64,000 nt of DNA from assembly GCA_963848375.1 (NCBI GenBank), contig CAWKDK010000005.1:62001-126000 (forward strand), in the 5' to 3' direction. Position 1 is the first letter of the stretch; every line of letters starts with the position of its first letter. Shown piece after piece: positions 17,971-27,390 of the stretch. Source of the stretch: JAJPJE01 sp963848375 (GTDB lineage: Bacteria > Acidobacteriota > Terriglobia > Terriglobales > Acidobacteriaceae). The notes beneath the pieces are model-generated. The model worked only from the letters and a program-made list of their open reading frames with translations, made no database searches and was not told the origin of the DNA. The translations under genes and the position numbers were made by a program.

Positions 17971-18834
17971 TTGTCGCAGGCAGAGATTGGCATTATTGGC
18001 GGCAGTGGTTTGTACAGCATGCCGGGAATTACTGATGTCCACGAAGTGAAAGTGGACACGCCGTTTGGAGAGGCTTCCGATCCTTATGTGCTTGGCACGT
18101 TGGAGGGGCGAAAAGTTGCGTTCCTAGCGCGGCATGGGAAGGGACATCGCATCCTGCCGAGCGAGCTGAATTTTCGCGCGAATATTTTCGGATTCAAACT
18201 GCTGGGCGTGGAGAGAATTCTGTCGTTGTCGGCGGTGGGATCGTTGAAGCAGGAACATAAGCCGACGGATTTCGTGATTCCGGATCAATTTGTGGATCGG
18301 ACGACGAAGCGTGTGTCGACATTCTTTGGCGACGGCGTGGTCGGTCACGTCGCCTTTGCGGATCCAGTATGCGGAGAAGTGGCGGCGGTGCTGCACGGCG
18401 CATGTAAATCGGCGGCGGTGGTCGGGAAGATGGGCGGAACCTATATCTGCATGGAAGGGCCGCAGTTTTCGACCAAGGCGGAGTCGAATCTGTATCGCAG
18501 CTGGGGCATGGACGTGATCGGCATGACCAATCTGCAGGAGGCGAAGCTAGCGCGTGAGGCGGAGATCTGCTACGCGACGGTGGCGATGGTGACTGACTAC
18601 GACTGCTGGCATCCGGAGCACGACAGCGTGACGGTGGATCAGATCGTAAAGGTGTTGAATCAGAATTCGTCGAATGCATGCAACGTGGTGCGCGAAGCAG
18701 TGAAGGCGATGCCCGCGGGACGCGGATGCAAGTGCGGATCGGCACTGCAGTTTGCGATCCTGACAGATAAGAGCAAGATTCCGGCAGCGACGAAAGAGAA
18801 GTTGAAGCCGATTCTGGGGAAGTACCTGAGCTGA
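17971..18834 (+). CDS. mtnP: S-methyl-5'-thioadenosine phosphorylase
   Basis: 287 residues from TTG 17971, supported by the AGGAG site. Cleaves methylthioadenosine to adenine and methylthioribose-1-phosphate in methionine salvage and polyamine by-product recycling. The N-terminal IIGGSGLY is the phosphate-binding loop, RHGKGH near residue 54 is conserved, and MEGPQFSTKAE plus MTNLQEAKLARE and DYDCWH are purine-binding signatures. It is followed after 34 bp by a PfkB kinase gene on the same strand, a common pairing. Confidence 0.95.
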   Translation: MSQAEIGIIGGSGLYSMPGITDVHEVKVDTPFGEASDPYVLGTLEGRKVAFLARHGKGHRILPSELNFRANIFGFKLLGVERILSLSAVGSLKQEHKPTDFVIPDQFVDRTTKRVSTFFGDGVVGHVAFADPVCGEVAAVLHGACKSAAVVGKMGGTYICMEGPQFSTKAESNLYRSWGMDVIGMTNLQEAKLAREAEICYATVAMVTDYDCWHPEHDSVTVDQIVKVLNQNSSNACNVVREAVKAMPAGRGCKCGSALQFAILTDKSKIPAATKEKLKPILGKYLS

Positions 18835-18868
18835 AGTTGCTTTCTGATTACTAGCAGGAGAGAAATCA

Positions 18869-19793
18869 TTGTCAATACTGGTAGTGGGTTCGGTAGCGTT
18901 TGACACGATCAAGAGTCTGTCGGGGAGTGTGGAGAAAGAGCTGGGCGGCGCGGCGACGTATTTTGGTCTGTCCGCGAGCTACTTCACGGATGTGCGCGTA
19001 GTCGCTGTAGTCGGTGAAGACTTCGGTCCAGAGCAAGAGGCGGTTTTCAAGAAGCGGAACATCGATCTGCGCGGTCTGCAGCGCTCGGCGGGGAAGACGT
19101 TCCACTGGGGCGGGGAATACGGCGAGAACCTGAACGAAGCGAAGACCAACTTCACGCATCTGAACGTGTTCGAGAGCTTCAGGCCGGAGTTGCCGGCAGA
19201 CTATCGTGAAACTCCGTTTCTATTCCTGGCAAATATCGATCCGACGTTGCAGGCCACCGTGCGGCGCCAGATGAATGGCGCAAAGCTGGTCGGCGGCGAC
19301 ACGATGAACTACTGGATCAGCGGCCACCGCGCGAAGCTGCTGGAGACACTGAAGCTGATCGACGTGCTGCTCATCAACGACACGGAAGCGAAGATGCTGG
19401 GCGGAGAGAGCAATTTGCCGCGCGCGGCGAACAAGGTATCTGGCATTGGGACCGAAGGCGCTGGTGATCAAGCACGGCGAATACGGCGCGACCGTTTTTT
19501 TCCGCGAGGGAGCTTTCGGGATCGGGCGGCATCCATTTCGCGCCCCGACGTTGCCTCTGGACGAAGTCAAAGATCCTACGGGCGCGGGCGATTCGTTTGC
19601 GGGCGGCTTCATGGGCTATCTCGCCTCGCAGGGAGAGGTCAACCGCGAGACTCTGAAACGCGCTATGTTTTATGGCGGCGTGATGGGGTCGTTCGCGGTG
19701 GAGCGATTTGGAACGCGACGATTGCAGGAACTCACACGCGATGAGATCGACGAGCGGTTCCAGATTTTCCGCGAACTGACTCACCTGGAGTAG
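18869..19793 (+). CDS. PfkB-family carbohydrate/nucleoside kinase, frameshifted
   Basis: About 307 residues after correction. The first frame (18869 to about 19438) has the N-terminal VVGSVAFDTI strand and a G-G-A-A-T-Y-F-G substrate loop. The +1 frame from about 19440 to 19793 has VIKHGEYGA and the catalytic DPTGAGDSFAGGF anion hole. One extra base at about 19438 (GTATCTGG) separates them; without it the sequence reads smoothly across. It is preceded by mtnP on the same strand, so a role in methylthioribose or nucleoside salvage is plausible but unproven. Confidence 0.85.
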
Positions 19794-19800
19794 GTGTCCG

Positions 19801-21523
19801 CTGATTAAGGCAGATCAAAGCGGAACCGTAAGCAGCCCACAATCCACAACTGCGCGTTCGGCTTCTGACGTTCGAGCGAAGCGGGATCGCGATTTCTGGA
19901 TACTGGGCGCGATCGCGGCTGTCATTTCTCTTGCTGCGTTTTTCTACTACTTTCACAACGGATCATTGTTGCTGTATGGCGATGCGGTCGCGCATATGAA
20001 TATTGCGCGACGCACGATTGACTCGCGTACGCCGGGGCCGCTGCAATTGGGGACGGTGTGGCTTCCGTTGCCGCATATCGTGATGCTGCCGCTGGTAGCG
20101 TTCACGTGGATGTGGCGGACGGGAGTGGGCGGCGCGATTCCGTCGATGATCGCATATGTGGCAAGCGTGTTGGGCGTTTTTCGCCTGGTACGAGGCGGAT
20201 TGCAGCGCGGCTTTGGAATGGAGCGGGAGTCGCGAATGGCCGCGTGGTTTGCGGCGCTGACGTTGGCGGCAAATCCGAATCTGATCTATCTGCAGACCAC
20301 GGCGATGACCGAGCCGTTGTACCTGGCGTTCTTCATTTGGGCGACGGTCTATCTGTCGGACTTCGTGTTTGGGCTGCGAGACGGGAAAGATGAAGCAGCG
20401 CAAAGAGCGCTGGTGCGATCAGGCTTCTTTCTATTCCTGGGAATGTTGACGCGGTACGACGGCTGGTTCGCGGGCGCGACGTATGGATTGGCTGCGACGC
20501 TGGTGATTGCGTTCGCAATGCATGGTCGCGGGGAACGCTGGATGAACCTGCTGCGCGATGCGAAGTGGAGACGTGCGTTTGCGGGATTCGCGCTCTGGCT
20601 CATCATCACGCCGGCGATTTGGTTTCCGTGGAACTGGCTGGGTTTCGAAGATCCGATGGCGTTTGCGACCGGTCCGTACTCGGCGCGCGGGATTGAGCAG
20701 AGAACGAGGAAGCCGGACCAGCCACATCATCCGGGATGGAATAATCCGAGGGTGGCGACGCTGTACTTCGTGAAATCGGCAAAGCTGAATATGGCGGGCG
20801 GTAACGGCGAGCAGCGCGCGTGGATATGGTTCGCTGTGCTCGGGTCAGTGACTATGCCTGTTGTGGGCGCGCCGGCTATGGATGTGGCTGCTGTTGTGGG
20901 TGCCAGTGCCGTTTTATGCTTTGTCGATTGCGCACGGCGGGGTGCCAATATTTTTGCCGGAGTGGTATCCGTTCTCGTACTACAACACGAGGTATGGGAC
21001 CCAGCTGTTTCCCGCCATCGTCGTGTTCTCCGCGCTGCTGTTGTTCTTCCTGATAGTGAAAGTGGAAGAGAAGCGCTGGCAAGTAAGGGTGGCGATCCTG
21101 GCGTTTGCCTTCGTGGCTTCGAGCTACATCTTCCTGTGGCGGCAGACCCCGGTGGTGCTCCGAGAGGCGATTATCAACGCCAGAACACGAGTCGCGTTCG
21201 AGACTAGACTGACGGCGGAACTGGAGAAGCTCCCACCAGATGCAAGCATCCTGATGTACACGGGTGAGCATGGCGGCGCGCTGCAACGCCTGGGCATGCC
21301 ATTGAAGCGAACGCTGAACGAGGGAAATCGAAAGGCGTGGAAGAAGGCGCTACCTGATCCGGCAGCGGCAGCGGATTATGTTGTCGCGACGCAGGGAGAT
21401 GATTTGGCCACGGCGGTGGCGAAGCATCCCGAGGGGCTGGAGAAGGTTGCCGAGGTGGAGTCTGAGGGGCAAAATCCGGCGACGATTTATCGGTCGCTGG
21501 CGCACCATGCATCCGGCGAGTAA
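19801..21523 (+). CDS. Membrane glycosyltransferase (GT39/ArnT-like), frameshifted
   Basis: Coding evidence extends upstream of the first ATG-like codons: the frame is open from about 19801 and encodes a first membrane helix at 19885-19950, so the true start is unresolved (possibly CTG 19801). An early-loop YGDAVAH motif resembles the acidic motif of lipid-linked sugar transferases. Many hydrophobic segments follow. At about 20857 one extra base shifts the reading into the +1 frame, which continues the membrane pattern to 21523. It probably transfers sugar from a polyprenyl carrier to protein or lipid. Exact substrate unknown. Confidence 0.72.
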
Positions 21524-21575
21524 CCAGTGATCACACGCCGGCGTTAACGTTGCGTTGTACAATCCTCCCGAAACC

Positions 21576-22277
21576 GTGGACTTCTTAAAACACATCTGGC
21601 AGCTGAGCGGCTCGAGTTCGTTCATTGCGAATAGCATGGTGCAGTTGCTGCTGGCCGCCGTGCTGGGCGGCGCAATTGGATTGGAGCGCGAGTTACGGCA
21701 TCGCCCGTCCGGCCTGCGCACGAACCTGTTCATCTGCTTTGGCTCGGCGATGTTTACGATTCTCTCGGCAAAGCTGGCCGGCGAATTCACGGGAGATCAC
21801 ACGCGCATCGCGGCGCAGATTATTCCTGGTATCGGCTTTATCGGCGCAGGTTCGATCATCCATGCTCGTTCGGGGATTACGGGTTTAACCTCGGCGGCAA
21901 CGCTGTTTGTGGTTGCGTCGATCGGAATGGCGTGCGGTGGCGGACTCTATTTCCCAGCGATCTTTGCGACTGTCATGATTCTGCTCTGCCTGGTGGTGCT
22001 TGGCGGCGTCGAAGAGCGCTTCAGTCTGAAGACGTTTGTCACCGGTTATGAGGTAACGGGGAAGGACGCGGAGACTGTGATCGGCGCAATCAATACAGTG
22101 CTGGAAGACGAGCACAAGCTAATGCAGACGGTAAGCATCGGCAAAGTGAATGACAAAAGCAAAGTGCAATTCACGGTGGAAGGCACACGCAGAGAACATG
22201 AGTCGTTACAGGCGAGGCTGCGGCTGCTGCCGGAAGCAGAACACTTGCACACCTTCCTTATTTCCGAGTACGAATAA
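21576..22277 (+). CDS. MgtC/SapB family membrane protein
   Basis: About 233 residues from GTG 21576; a TTG at 21555 is an alternative but overlaps a TACAAT -10-like box at 21557-21562. The MgtC N-terminal domain is clear: GGAIGLERELRHRPSGLRT, then G-I-G-F-I-G-A-G-S-I and GLTSAATLF. Four to five membrane segments lie before residue 140, followed by a soluble ACT-like tail. MgtC proteins aid survival under low magnesium or modulate membrane ATPases. The stop region abuts dapF directly (22277). Confidence 0.9.
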   Translation: MDFLKHIWQLSGSSSFIANSMVQLLLAAVLGGAIGLERELRHRPSGLRTNLFICFGSAMFTILSAKLAGEFTGDHTRIAAQIIPGIGFIGAGSIIHARSGITGLTSAATLFVVASIGMACGGGLYFPAIFATVMILLCLVVLGGVEERFSLKTFVTGYEVTGKDAETVIGAINTVLEDEHKLMQTVSIGKVNDKSKVQFTVEGTRREHESLQARLRLLPEAEHLHTFLISEYE

Positions 22278-23065
22278 TGTCCAAGTCGGTTCCGTTCGTG
22301 AAGGCCACGGCCTGTGGCAATGACTTTCTGTTGATTGAGCAAAAGCACGCGCACGCGGAAGACCTGGTTTCGTGGACCAAGAAGATTTGCGACCGGCACT
22401 ATGGCGTCGGCGCCGACGGCGTGGAATGGCTTTCTCCAGATGCAGAGGCTGATATTGCAATTCATCTGCTGAATGCGGATGGATCCCAGGCGGAAATATC
22501 CGGCAACGGGACGCGTTGCGTTGCTGCGTGGCTGGTGGATCAGAGTGGGAATCGGGAACTCAGAATCCGAACGGGTGCAGGAATCAGAACGTGCAGCATG
22601 GTCTCGGGCACTGACAAGAATTTCCAATTCAAGACCGCGATGGGGGCGCCCGAGGTTGGAGGCGAATTATCTGTGCGACTTGCCGGTCGAGAGATTAGAG
22701 GAATCACCGTCTCGATGGGGAATCCACACTTTGTGATGTTCGTGGATGAATTCGCTGCAGGATGGCAGAAGGACGCAGCGGAGATCGGCGCGCTGACGCA
22801 ATTCGAACATGGAACAAATGTGGAACTGGTGAGGGCGGTCGGTCCGCGAGAGATTGAGATTCGGATCTTCGAGCGTGGAGCGGGGGAGACAGAATCTTCA
22901 GGAACGGGATCGTGTGCGGCTGCGGTTGCGTCGATCTTCAGCAAACGAGTGAGTTCACCGGTAAAGGTGGTCAGTCCAGGCGGACCGCAGACAGTCGAGT
23001 GGGAGAACGAGGTTCTACTGACGGGACCGGCGCAGATCCTTTGCCGCGGGGAGTTTTACTTCTAA
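22277..23065 (+). CDS. dapF: Diaminopimelate epimerase
   Basis: 262 residues. Interconverts LL- and meso-diaminopimelate for lysine and peptidoglycan synthesis. Both catalytic cysteines are in place: Cys81 in SGNGTRC and Cys213 in SGTGSCA. The N-terminal AxxCGNDF motif and MGNPHFVMF are also present. The gene shares a junction base with the end of the MgtC gene, so it is translationally coupled to it. Length is slightly short but normal for the family. Confidence 0.95.
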   Translation: MSKSVPFVKATACGNDFLLIEQKHAHAEDLVSWTKKICDRHYGVGADGVEWLSPDAEADIAIHLLNADGSQAEISGNGTRCVAAWLVDQSGNRELRIRTGAGIRTCSMVSGTDKNFQFKTAMGAPEVGGELSVRLAGREIRGITVSMGNPHFVMFVDEFAAGWQKDAAEIGALTQFEHGTNVELVRAVGPREIEIRIFERGAGETESSGTGSCAAAVASIFSKRVSSPVKVVSPGGPQTVEWENEVLLTGPAQILCRGEFYF

Positions 23066-23067
23066 GC

Positions 23068-23268
23068 TCAGGCCGCTTTCTTTTCTTCGTGAACGACTTT
23101 CATCTGAACCCAGTCGTAGGGGAGATCTTTGCCGCATTCGAGGCAGACGACGTAAGTTCGAGGTCTGAATGGAATACCCTTGCTGTTCCGATTCGGCGTG
23201 GTTGTGATTGGAAAGCTGTAGTTACTGTGCAGACAGCCAAACAATGCGTCGACAACCTTGGAGAGCAT
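23068..23268 (-). CDS. Small protein with a CxxC knuckle
   Basis: 66 residues from ATG 23268, preceded by a GGGAG ribosome binding site; the longer open frame upstream is antisense to the REC gene region and not used. It holds VVCLECGKDLPYDW, a single CxxC pair followed by a conserved-looking aromatic stretch, and a Lys/Glu-rich tail. It is convergent with dapF with only 2 bp between stops. Small proteins of this type are common in Acidobacteria; function unknown. Confidence 0.65.
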   Translation of the reverse strand: MLSKVVDALFGCLHSNYSFPITTTPNRNSKGIPFRPRTYVVCLECGKDLPYDWVQMKVVHEEKKAA

Positions 23269-23341
23269 GGGAGACTCCCGTGTACTGATCAACTTAGATT
23301 CGGGAACACTGCCCGTGGTTTTCTGCGAACAACCAGGATTT

Positions 23342-23755
23342 TCAAGAATCGGAGTCGGTTTCCGCACCGCGCACTCGTTTGCTGAGGTACTTCCTGCCAC
23401 TTCCAGCCGCCAAAATCGCAGGAACGAGTTCGAGAGCCGCGTCGGCTTTAACCACGTAGCCCAGCCCGCCACAATTCAACGAGCTCCGCACAATCTCGCT
23501 TGAGGTGTGCTGGCTCAGGAACAGGATTCCGCAGCTGGGTGCGAGCCTTGCAAGATGTTGAGCGACCTCCAAGCCGTTGAGATCGGGAAGACCGATATCA
23601 AGGAGAATCAGGTCTGGTTGCAGGTTTTGGGCGAGTTCGAGTGCTTGCGAACCGTTGGCAGCCTCGCTAACGATCTCAAGGCGAGGGTCTGTCATGAGGA
23701 TCGATAGAATTGCGGCGCGGACTTGGGAATTATCGTCCACTACTAGAATACGCAT
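23342..23755 (-). CDS. Single-domain response regulator (REC)
   Basis: 137 residues from ATG 23755; the longer frame to 23860 lacks conserved sequence. The receiver domain is intact: VVDD near the N-terminus, phospho-acceptor Asp in LILLDIGLPDLNG, the Ser/Thr switch in FLSQH and Lys in VVKAD. The order resembles NarL-type receivers, but the protein ends shortly after the receiver, with no helix-turn-helix. It may act as a phosphate sink or allosteric partner. Upstream sequence at 23756-23960 is free of genes. Confidence 0.85.
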   Translation of the reverse strand: MRILVVDDNSQVRAAILSILMTDPRLEIVSEAANGSQALELAQNLQPDLILLDIGLPDLNGLEVAQHLARLAPSCGILFLSQHTSSEIVRSSLNCGGLGYVVKADAALELVPAILAAGSGRKYLSKRVRGAETDSDS

Positions 23756-23966
23756 GGTGCGCCGTGAGAAAAACCCAACCTGGCTGGGCGTAAATTGCTC
23801 GCCAGCATACAGGAGCTCAGTCGATGCGTCAACGCGAGCTCGCCAGCTGAAACGTTTCAACCCAGATTTGAGGACCGCCCGTATGGAGTGGATTGCAGGG
23901 TTGAAATTTCCCTAAACGGGGCGGGGAAGCAATGGCGTGTTCAGGTAGGTAATTGCAAGCACCCAT

Positions 23967-23975
23967 GCTATAATC
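23967..23975 (+). promoter_or_regulatory. Probable extended -10 promoter of the YebC gene
   Basis: TGCTATAAT fits an extended -10 element (TG-n-TATAAT), about 100 bp upstream of the YebC start. The leader between them has no obvious riboswitch. Confidence 0.5.
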
Positions 23976-24078
23976 CCCGTTTGTCACCAAGCGGTTAGCG
24001 TTCTTGGGCGCACGTCTGCGATGCGCTGTAAGTGACTGTTCTGTGGCAAATTCCTCATATCTCTGACGAGGTCGCACT

Positions 24079-24825
24079 ATGTCCGGCCACTCAAAATGGG
24101 CCACAATCAAGCATAAAAAGGGCGCGCTGGATGCGAAGCGCGGCAAAATTTTCACGCGTCTGATCAAGGAAATCACGATTGCTGCCAAAAGTGGTGGCGA
24201 TCCGGACAAAAATCCCCGGTTGCGCACGGCAGTTCAGGCTGCGAAGGCCGAGAACATGCCGGCCGACAACATCAAACGTGCAATCCAGCGCGGTACGGGT
24301 GAGTTGCCGGGCGTGAACTATGAAGAGTTCGCGCTAGAAGGCTACGGACCGGGCGGAGTTGCCGTGCTAGTCGAAATCTCGAGCGACAATCGTAATCGTA
24401 CCGTCAGCGAGATTCGGCACGTCTTCGGTAAAAACGGCGGCAACATGGCGGAAGCCGGTGCGGTTTCCTGGATGTTTCACAAGAAGGGCGACATCGTGGT
24501 TCCCAAGGCGGCTGCCAAGGAAGACGACCTGATGAACCTTGTACTGGAAAACGGGGGCGAGGATTTGACCGACGATGGCGAGAACTGGGAGATCCTGACC
24601 GAGCCCTCTGCCTATGAAACCGTACTAGAGGCGATCAAGAAGGCGGGGATTACTCCGGTGAGTTCGGAAGTCGCGATGATTCCGCAGAACTACATTAAGC
24701 TGGAAGGTCAGGCGGCGAATACCATGATCCGTCTGCTGGAAGCTATGGACGACAACGATGATGTCGAGCACGTCTGGTCGAACTTCGATGTCGATATCAA
24801 GCAACTGGAAGAAGTGGCCAGTTAG
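24079..24825 (+). CDS. YebC/PmpR-family probable transcriptional regulator
   Basis: 248 residues with the hallmark start SGHSKWATIKHKKGALDAKR and the later GGVAVLVE, MFHKKG and YIKLEGQAANTMIRLLEA segments. YebC proteins bind DNA or act on ribosomes at polyproline stalls; both roles have been reported for members. Full family length. It is a monocistronic unit, with its own promoter and a strong terminator at 24847. Confidence 0.95.
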   Translation: MSGHSKWATIKHKKGALDAKRGKIFTRLIKEITIAAKSGGDPDKNPRLRTAVQAAKAENMPADNIKRAIQRGTGELPGVNYEEFALEGYGPGGVAVLVEISSDNRNRTVSEIRHVFGKNGGNMAEAGAVSWMFHKKGDIVVPKAAAKEDDLMNLVLENGGEDLTDDGENWEILTEPSAYETVLEAIKKAGITPVSSEVAMIPQNYIKLEGQAANTMIRLLEAMDDNDDVEHVWSNFDVDIKQLEEVAS

Positions 24826-24846
24826 CAGATTGCGATTCGGAGATCA

Positions 24847-24868
24847 GGCCGCCTGCGGGCGGCCTTTT
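24847..24868 (+). terminator. Rho-independent terminator of the YebC gene
   Basis: A perfect GGCCGCC/GGCGGCC stem with a TGCG loop is followed directly by TTTT, 22 bp after the stop codon. Confidence 0.85.
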
Positions 24869-25000
24869 GCTTTGCGATCGAAATCACACATGCATTGGTA
24901 GGGATTTCGGCTGCGAGGTCATAGCGCGATTTTTTCTCGCCGGGATCGGGTCTGTCCGATTAGAGTGGGATGTTTCAGCATGGAGAACTCTGGATTCTGC

Positions 25001-25585
25001 ATGAAGCGTCTGCTCGTCATTCTGCTATTGCTCACGTCCGCCTGCATGGCTCAACAGAACTCTAATCCAAACATTCAAGACGGTGCGGTGGAGATCACCC
25101 CATGGGTTGGAGGAGGAACGGGAGTTGGAGCCAGTTCGGATTTCAAGTTTTTCGAGACAGGCGTGCGCGTCGGCAAAATCATTACATCGGAAATTGGTAC
25201 GGGACGATTTCGCTGGCGCTTCGAGTATGCGGGCGACATCATGCCGGTTTACCTGGTGAACATCAGGCAGGGCGGATGGGTATATGGCGGGGGATTCAAT
25301 CCCGTAGTGTTGAAGTTCGCGTTTACAGCGAACAAGAAAATTGTTCCGTTTCTCGAAGCGAACGGTGGCGTGCTGTTCTCGGCCCAACAGGTTCCGCAAC
25401 CGGATACATCGCAGGTGAATTTCATGTCGGGCGTGCAGGGCGGGTTTCACTATTTCGTGAAAGAGAAGCGGGCAATCACGTTTTCGACGCAAGTGATTCA
25501 TATTTCCAACGCGAGCCTTGGGAATCACAACCCGGGTATTAATGCGTCCGTACATTTCCGGCTGGGATTTACGATTTTCAAATAG
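25001..25585 (+). CDS. PagL-like lipid A 3-O-deacylase / acyloxyacyl hydrolase
   Basis: 194 residues from ATG 25001; upstream in-frame starts at 24965 and 24980 precede the basic MKR of the signal peptide. The signal peptide runs to about residue 17. The rest is a small outer-membrane beta-barrel pattern. The C-terminal HISNASLGNHN holds the PagL-type active-site pair His167 and Ser169. It would trim lipid A acyl chains in the outer membrane. Supported by motif and barrel pattern; not by exact homology search. Confidence 0.75.
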   Translation: MKRLLVILLLLTSACMAQQNSNPNIQDGAVEITPWVGGGTGVGASSDFKFFETGVRVGKIITSEIGTGRFRWRFEYAGDIMPVYLVNIRQGGWVYGGGFNPVVLKFAFTANKKIVPFLEANGGVLFSAQQVPQPDTSQVNFMSGVQGGFHYFVKEKRAITFSTQVIHISNASLGNHNPGINASVHFRLGFTIFK

Positions 25586-25612
25586 CTCGGCACAGTCGCC
25601 GAACTAATTCTT

Positions 25613-27082
25613 ATGAGCACTCTTGTTGAATGCGTACCGAATTTTTCTGAAGGCCGCGACAAAGTAAAGGTGGATGCGATTGTCGAGGCAATGAAGGTGG
25701 AAGGCGTGTATCTGCTCGATCGAGAGATGGACGCCGATCATAACCGTTGCGTGATCACATTGGTCGGGAATCGCGAGGCGATCGCAGAGGCGGCGATTCG
25801 AGGCGTAGGCAAAGCTGCGGAGCTGATTGACCTGACGAAGCATCAGGGTGCGCACCCGAGAATGGGCGCGTCGGATGTGGTGCCGTTCATCCCGATTGAA
25901 GGAGTGTCGCTCGAAGATTGCGTGCAGATTGCGCGGCAGGTAGGGCAGGAGATCTGGAAGCGATACCAGATTCCTGTCTATTTTTATGAAGCGGCCGCGA
26001 TGACGCCGGAGCGGCAGAACCTGGAGAACATCCGGCGCGGACAGTTTGAGGGGATTCGCGCGGAAATTGAAACCAATCCAGCGCGCAAGCCGGATGTGGG
26101 AGAGGCACGCGTGCATCCGACGGCGGGAGCGACGGTAGTTGGGGCGCGCAAGGCGCTGATCGCATACAACGTGTTCCTGAATACGACGGATGTTGATATC
26201 GCGAAGAAGATTGCGAAGGCGGTGCGATTTTCGTCGGGTGGACTGCGTTATGTGAAAGGCGCGGGATTCCCGGTGCGCGGACAGGCCCAGGTCTCGATGA
26301 ACCTGACGGACTTTGAGCAGACGCCGATCGCACGTGTCTTCGAATTCGTGAAACGCGAGGCCGCTCGCTATGGGGTGATGCCGACCAGCAGCGAGATCGT
26401 AGGCTTGATTCCAAAGAAGGCGTTAGAAGATGCGGCGGAGTGGTTTCTGCAGGTGGAGAATTTCGATTCCTCGCTGATCCTGGAAAACCGGCTGAGCGCG
26501 GTGATGACGGGCAAGATGGCTGTGGGCGGATTGCGAGCCGGAGTCGAGCCCTTCATCGAGCAACTGGCTGCGCCAACGTCGGCACCCGGCGGTGGAAGCG
26601 CATCGGCTGCGGCAGCAGCAATGGCGGCGGGATTGGCGAACATGGTCGCGACGATGTCACGCGGCAAGAAAGCGTACGTGCAGTACGAATCGCAACTGAG
26701 TGAGGCGATTGCGCGGCTGAGTGTACTGCGAGAAGAGCTGAAGGTGGCCATCGAGGCCGATACGGAGGCTTTCAACATTGTGATGAAGGCCTACAAGGCG
26801 GCGAAGGACGCGGCTGACGGCCAGCAGGGAATCAATGGCGCTCTGAAGCAGGCGACACTAGTTCCGATGGGAGTGGCCGAGCGCGCGAAGGAAGTCGGGA
26901 GGATTGCCGCGAAGCTGGGGCCGATTACGAATCCGAATATGAGCTCGGATTTGACGGTGAGCAAAGCGCTCGCGGATGCGGCCGTGACTGGGGCGCTGGC
27001 GAATGTGGAGATCAACCTGGGGTCGATTACGGATGAGGCGTTTGTTCAAGAGACGAGGAAGAGAGTGGCGGTAATTCACTGA
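25613..27082 (+). CDS. ftcD: Glutamate formimidoyltransferase fused to cyclodeaminase
   Basis: 489 residues. The N-terminal half (about 1-300) is formiminotransferase: VECVPNFSEGRD, the DADHNRCVIT and HQGAHPRMGA segments, and the GARKALIAYN region. The C-terminal part (about 310-489) is a helical formimidoyl-THF cyclodeaminase with APGGGSASA. The bifunctional enzyme transfers the formimino group of histidine breakdown to tetrahydrofolate and releases ammonia. No other hut gene is in the window. Confidence 0.93.
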   Translation: MSTLVECVPNFSEGRDKVKVDAIVEAMKVEGVYLLDREMDADHNRCVITLVGNREAIAEAAIRGVGKAAELIDLTKHQGAHPRMGASDVVPFIPIEGVSLEDCVQIARQVGQEIWKRYQIPVYFYEAAAMTPERQNLENIRRGQFEGIRAEIETNPARKPDVGEARVHPTAGATVVGARKALIAYNVFLNTTDVDIAKKIAKAVRFSSGGLRYVKGAGFPVRGQAQVSMNLTDFEQTPIARVFEFVKREAARYGVMPTSSEIVGLIPKKALEDAAEWFLQVENFDSSLILENRLSAVMTGKMAVGGLRAGVEPFIEQLAAPTSAPGGGSASAAAAAMAAGLANMVATMSRGKKAYVQYESQLSEAIARLSVLREELKVAIEADTEAFNIVMKAYKAAKDAADGQQGINGALKQATLVPMGVAERAKEVGRIAAKLGPITNPNMSSDLTVSKALADAAVTGALANVEINLGSITDEAFVQETRKRVAVIH

Positions 27083-27390
27083 TCTCGCAGGTGTATTCCC
27101 ACACAAGGCAAAAGCAGGCTTGGATGGGGCACCCGAAAACCATTCGTCGGGTACGTAGTGTCTCAGCTCCCCGCGCAACTTTCTTTCCTTACCGTGGTTT
27201 GCAAGTAATGGCTCAAGCGACGTTCTTGGTGTTAAGACACCCCTCCCGTGGGACAGGCACCATTGGTAGTGATCTAAGGGGAACGCCTGCGTCGAGGGCG
27301 AGGGATTTGCAATAGAATTGTAGGAATTGCTGATCCCACCTCGACGTGGGCTTAGGTCATCTGAATCAGCAGGAACATTCAAGAGGTCTC
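27083..27390. repeat. Gene-free stretch with a degraded hairpin repeat
   Basis: At 27096-27140 there is a weakened copy of the hairpin repeat (GCTTGGATGGGGCACCCG) seen in full at 40447, 40649, 42381, 55126, 58195 and 61248. The rest up to 27390 shows a pyrimidine-rich segment and a hairpin-like CCCACCTCGACGTGGG near 27335. No protein-coding signal was found. Confidence 0.6.
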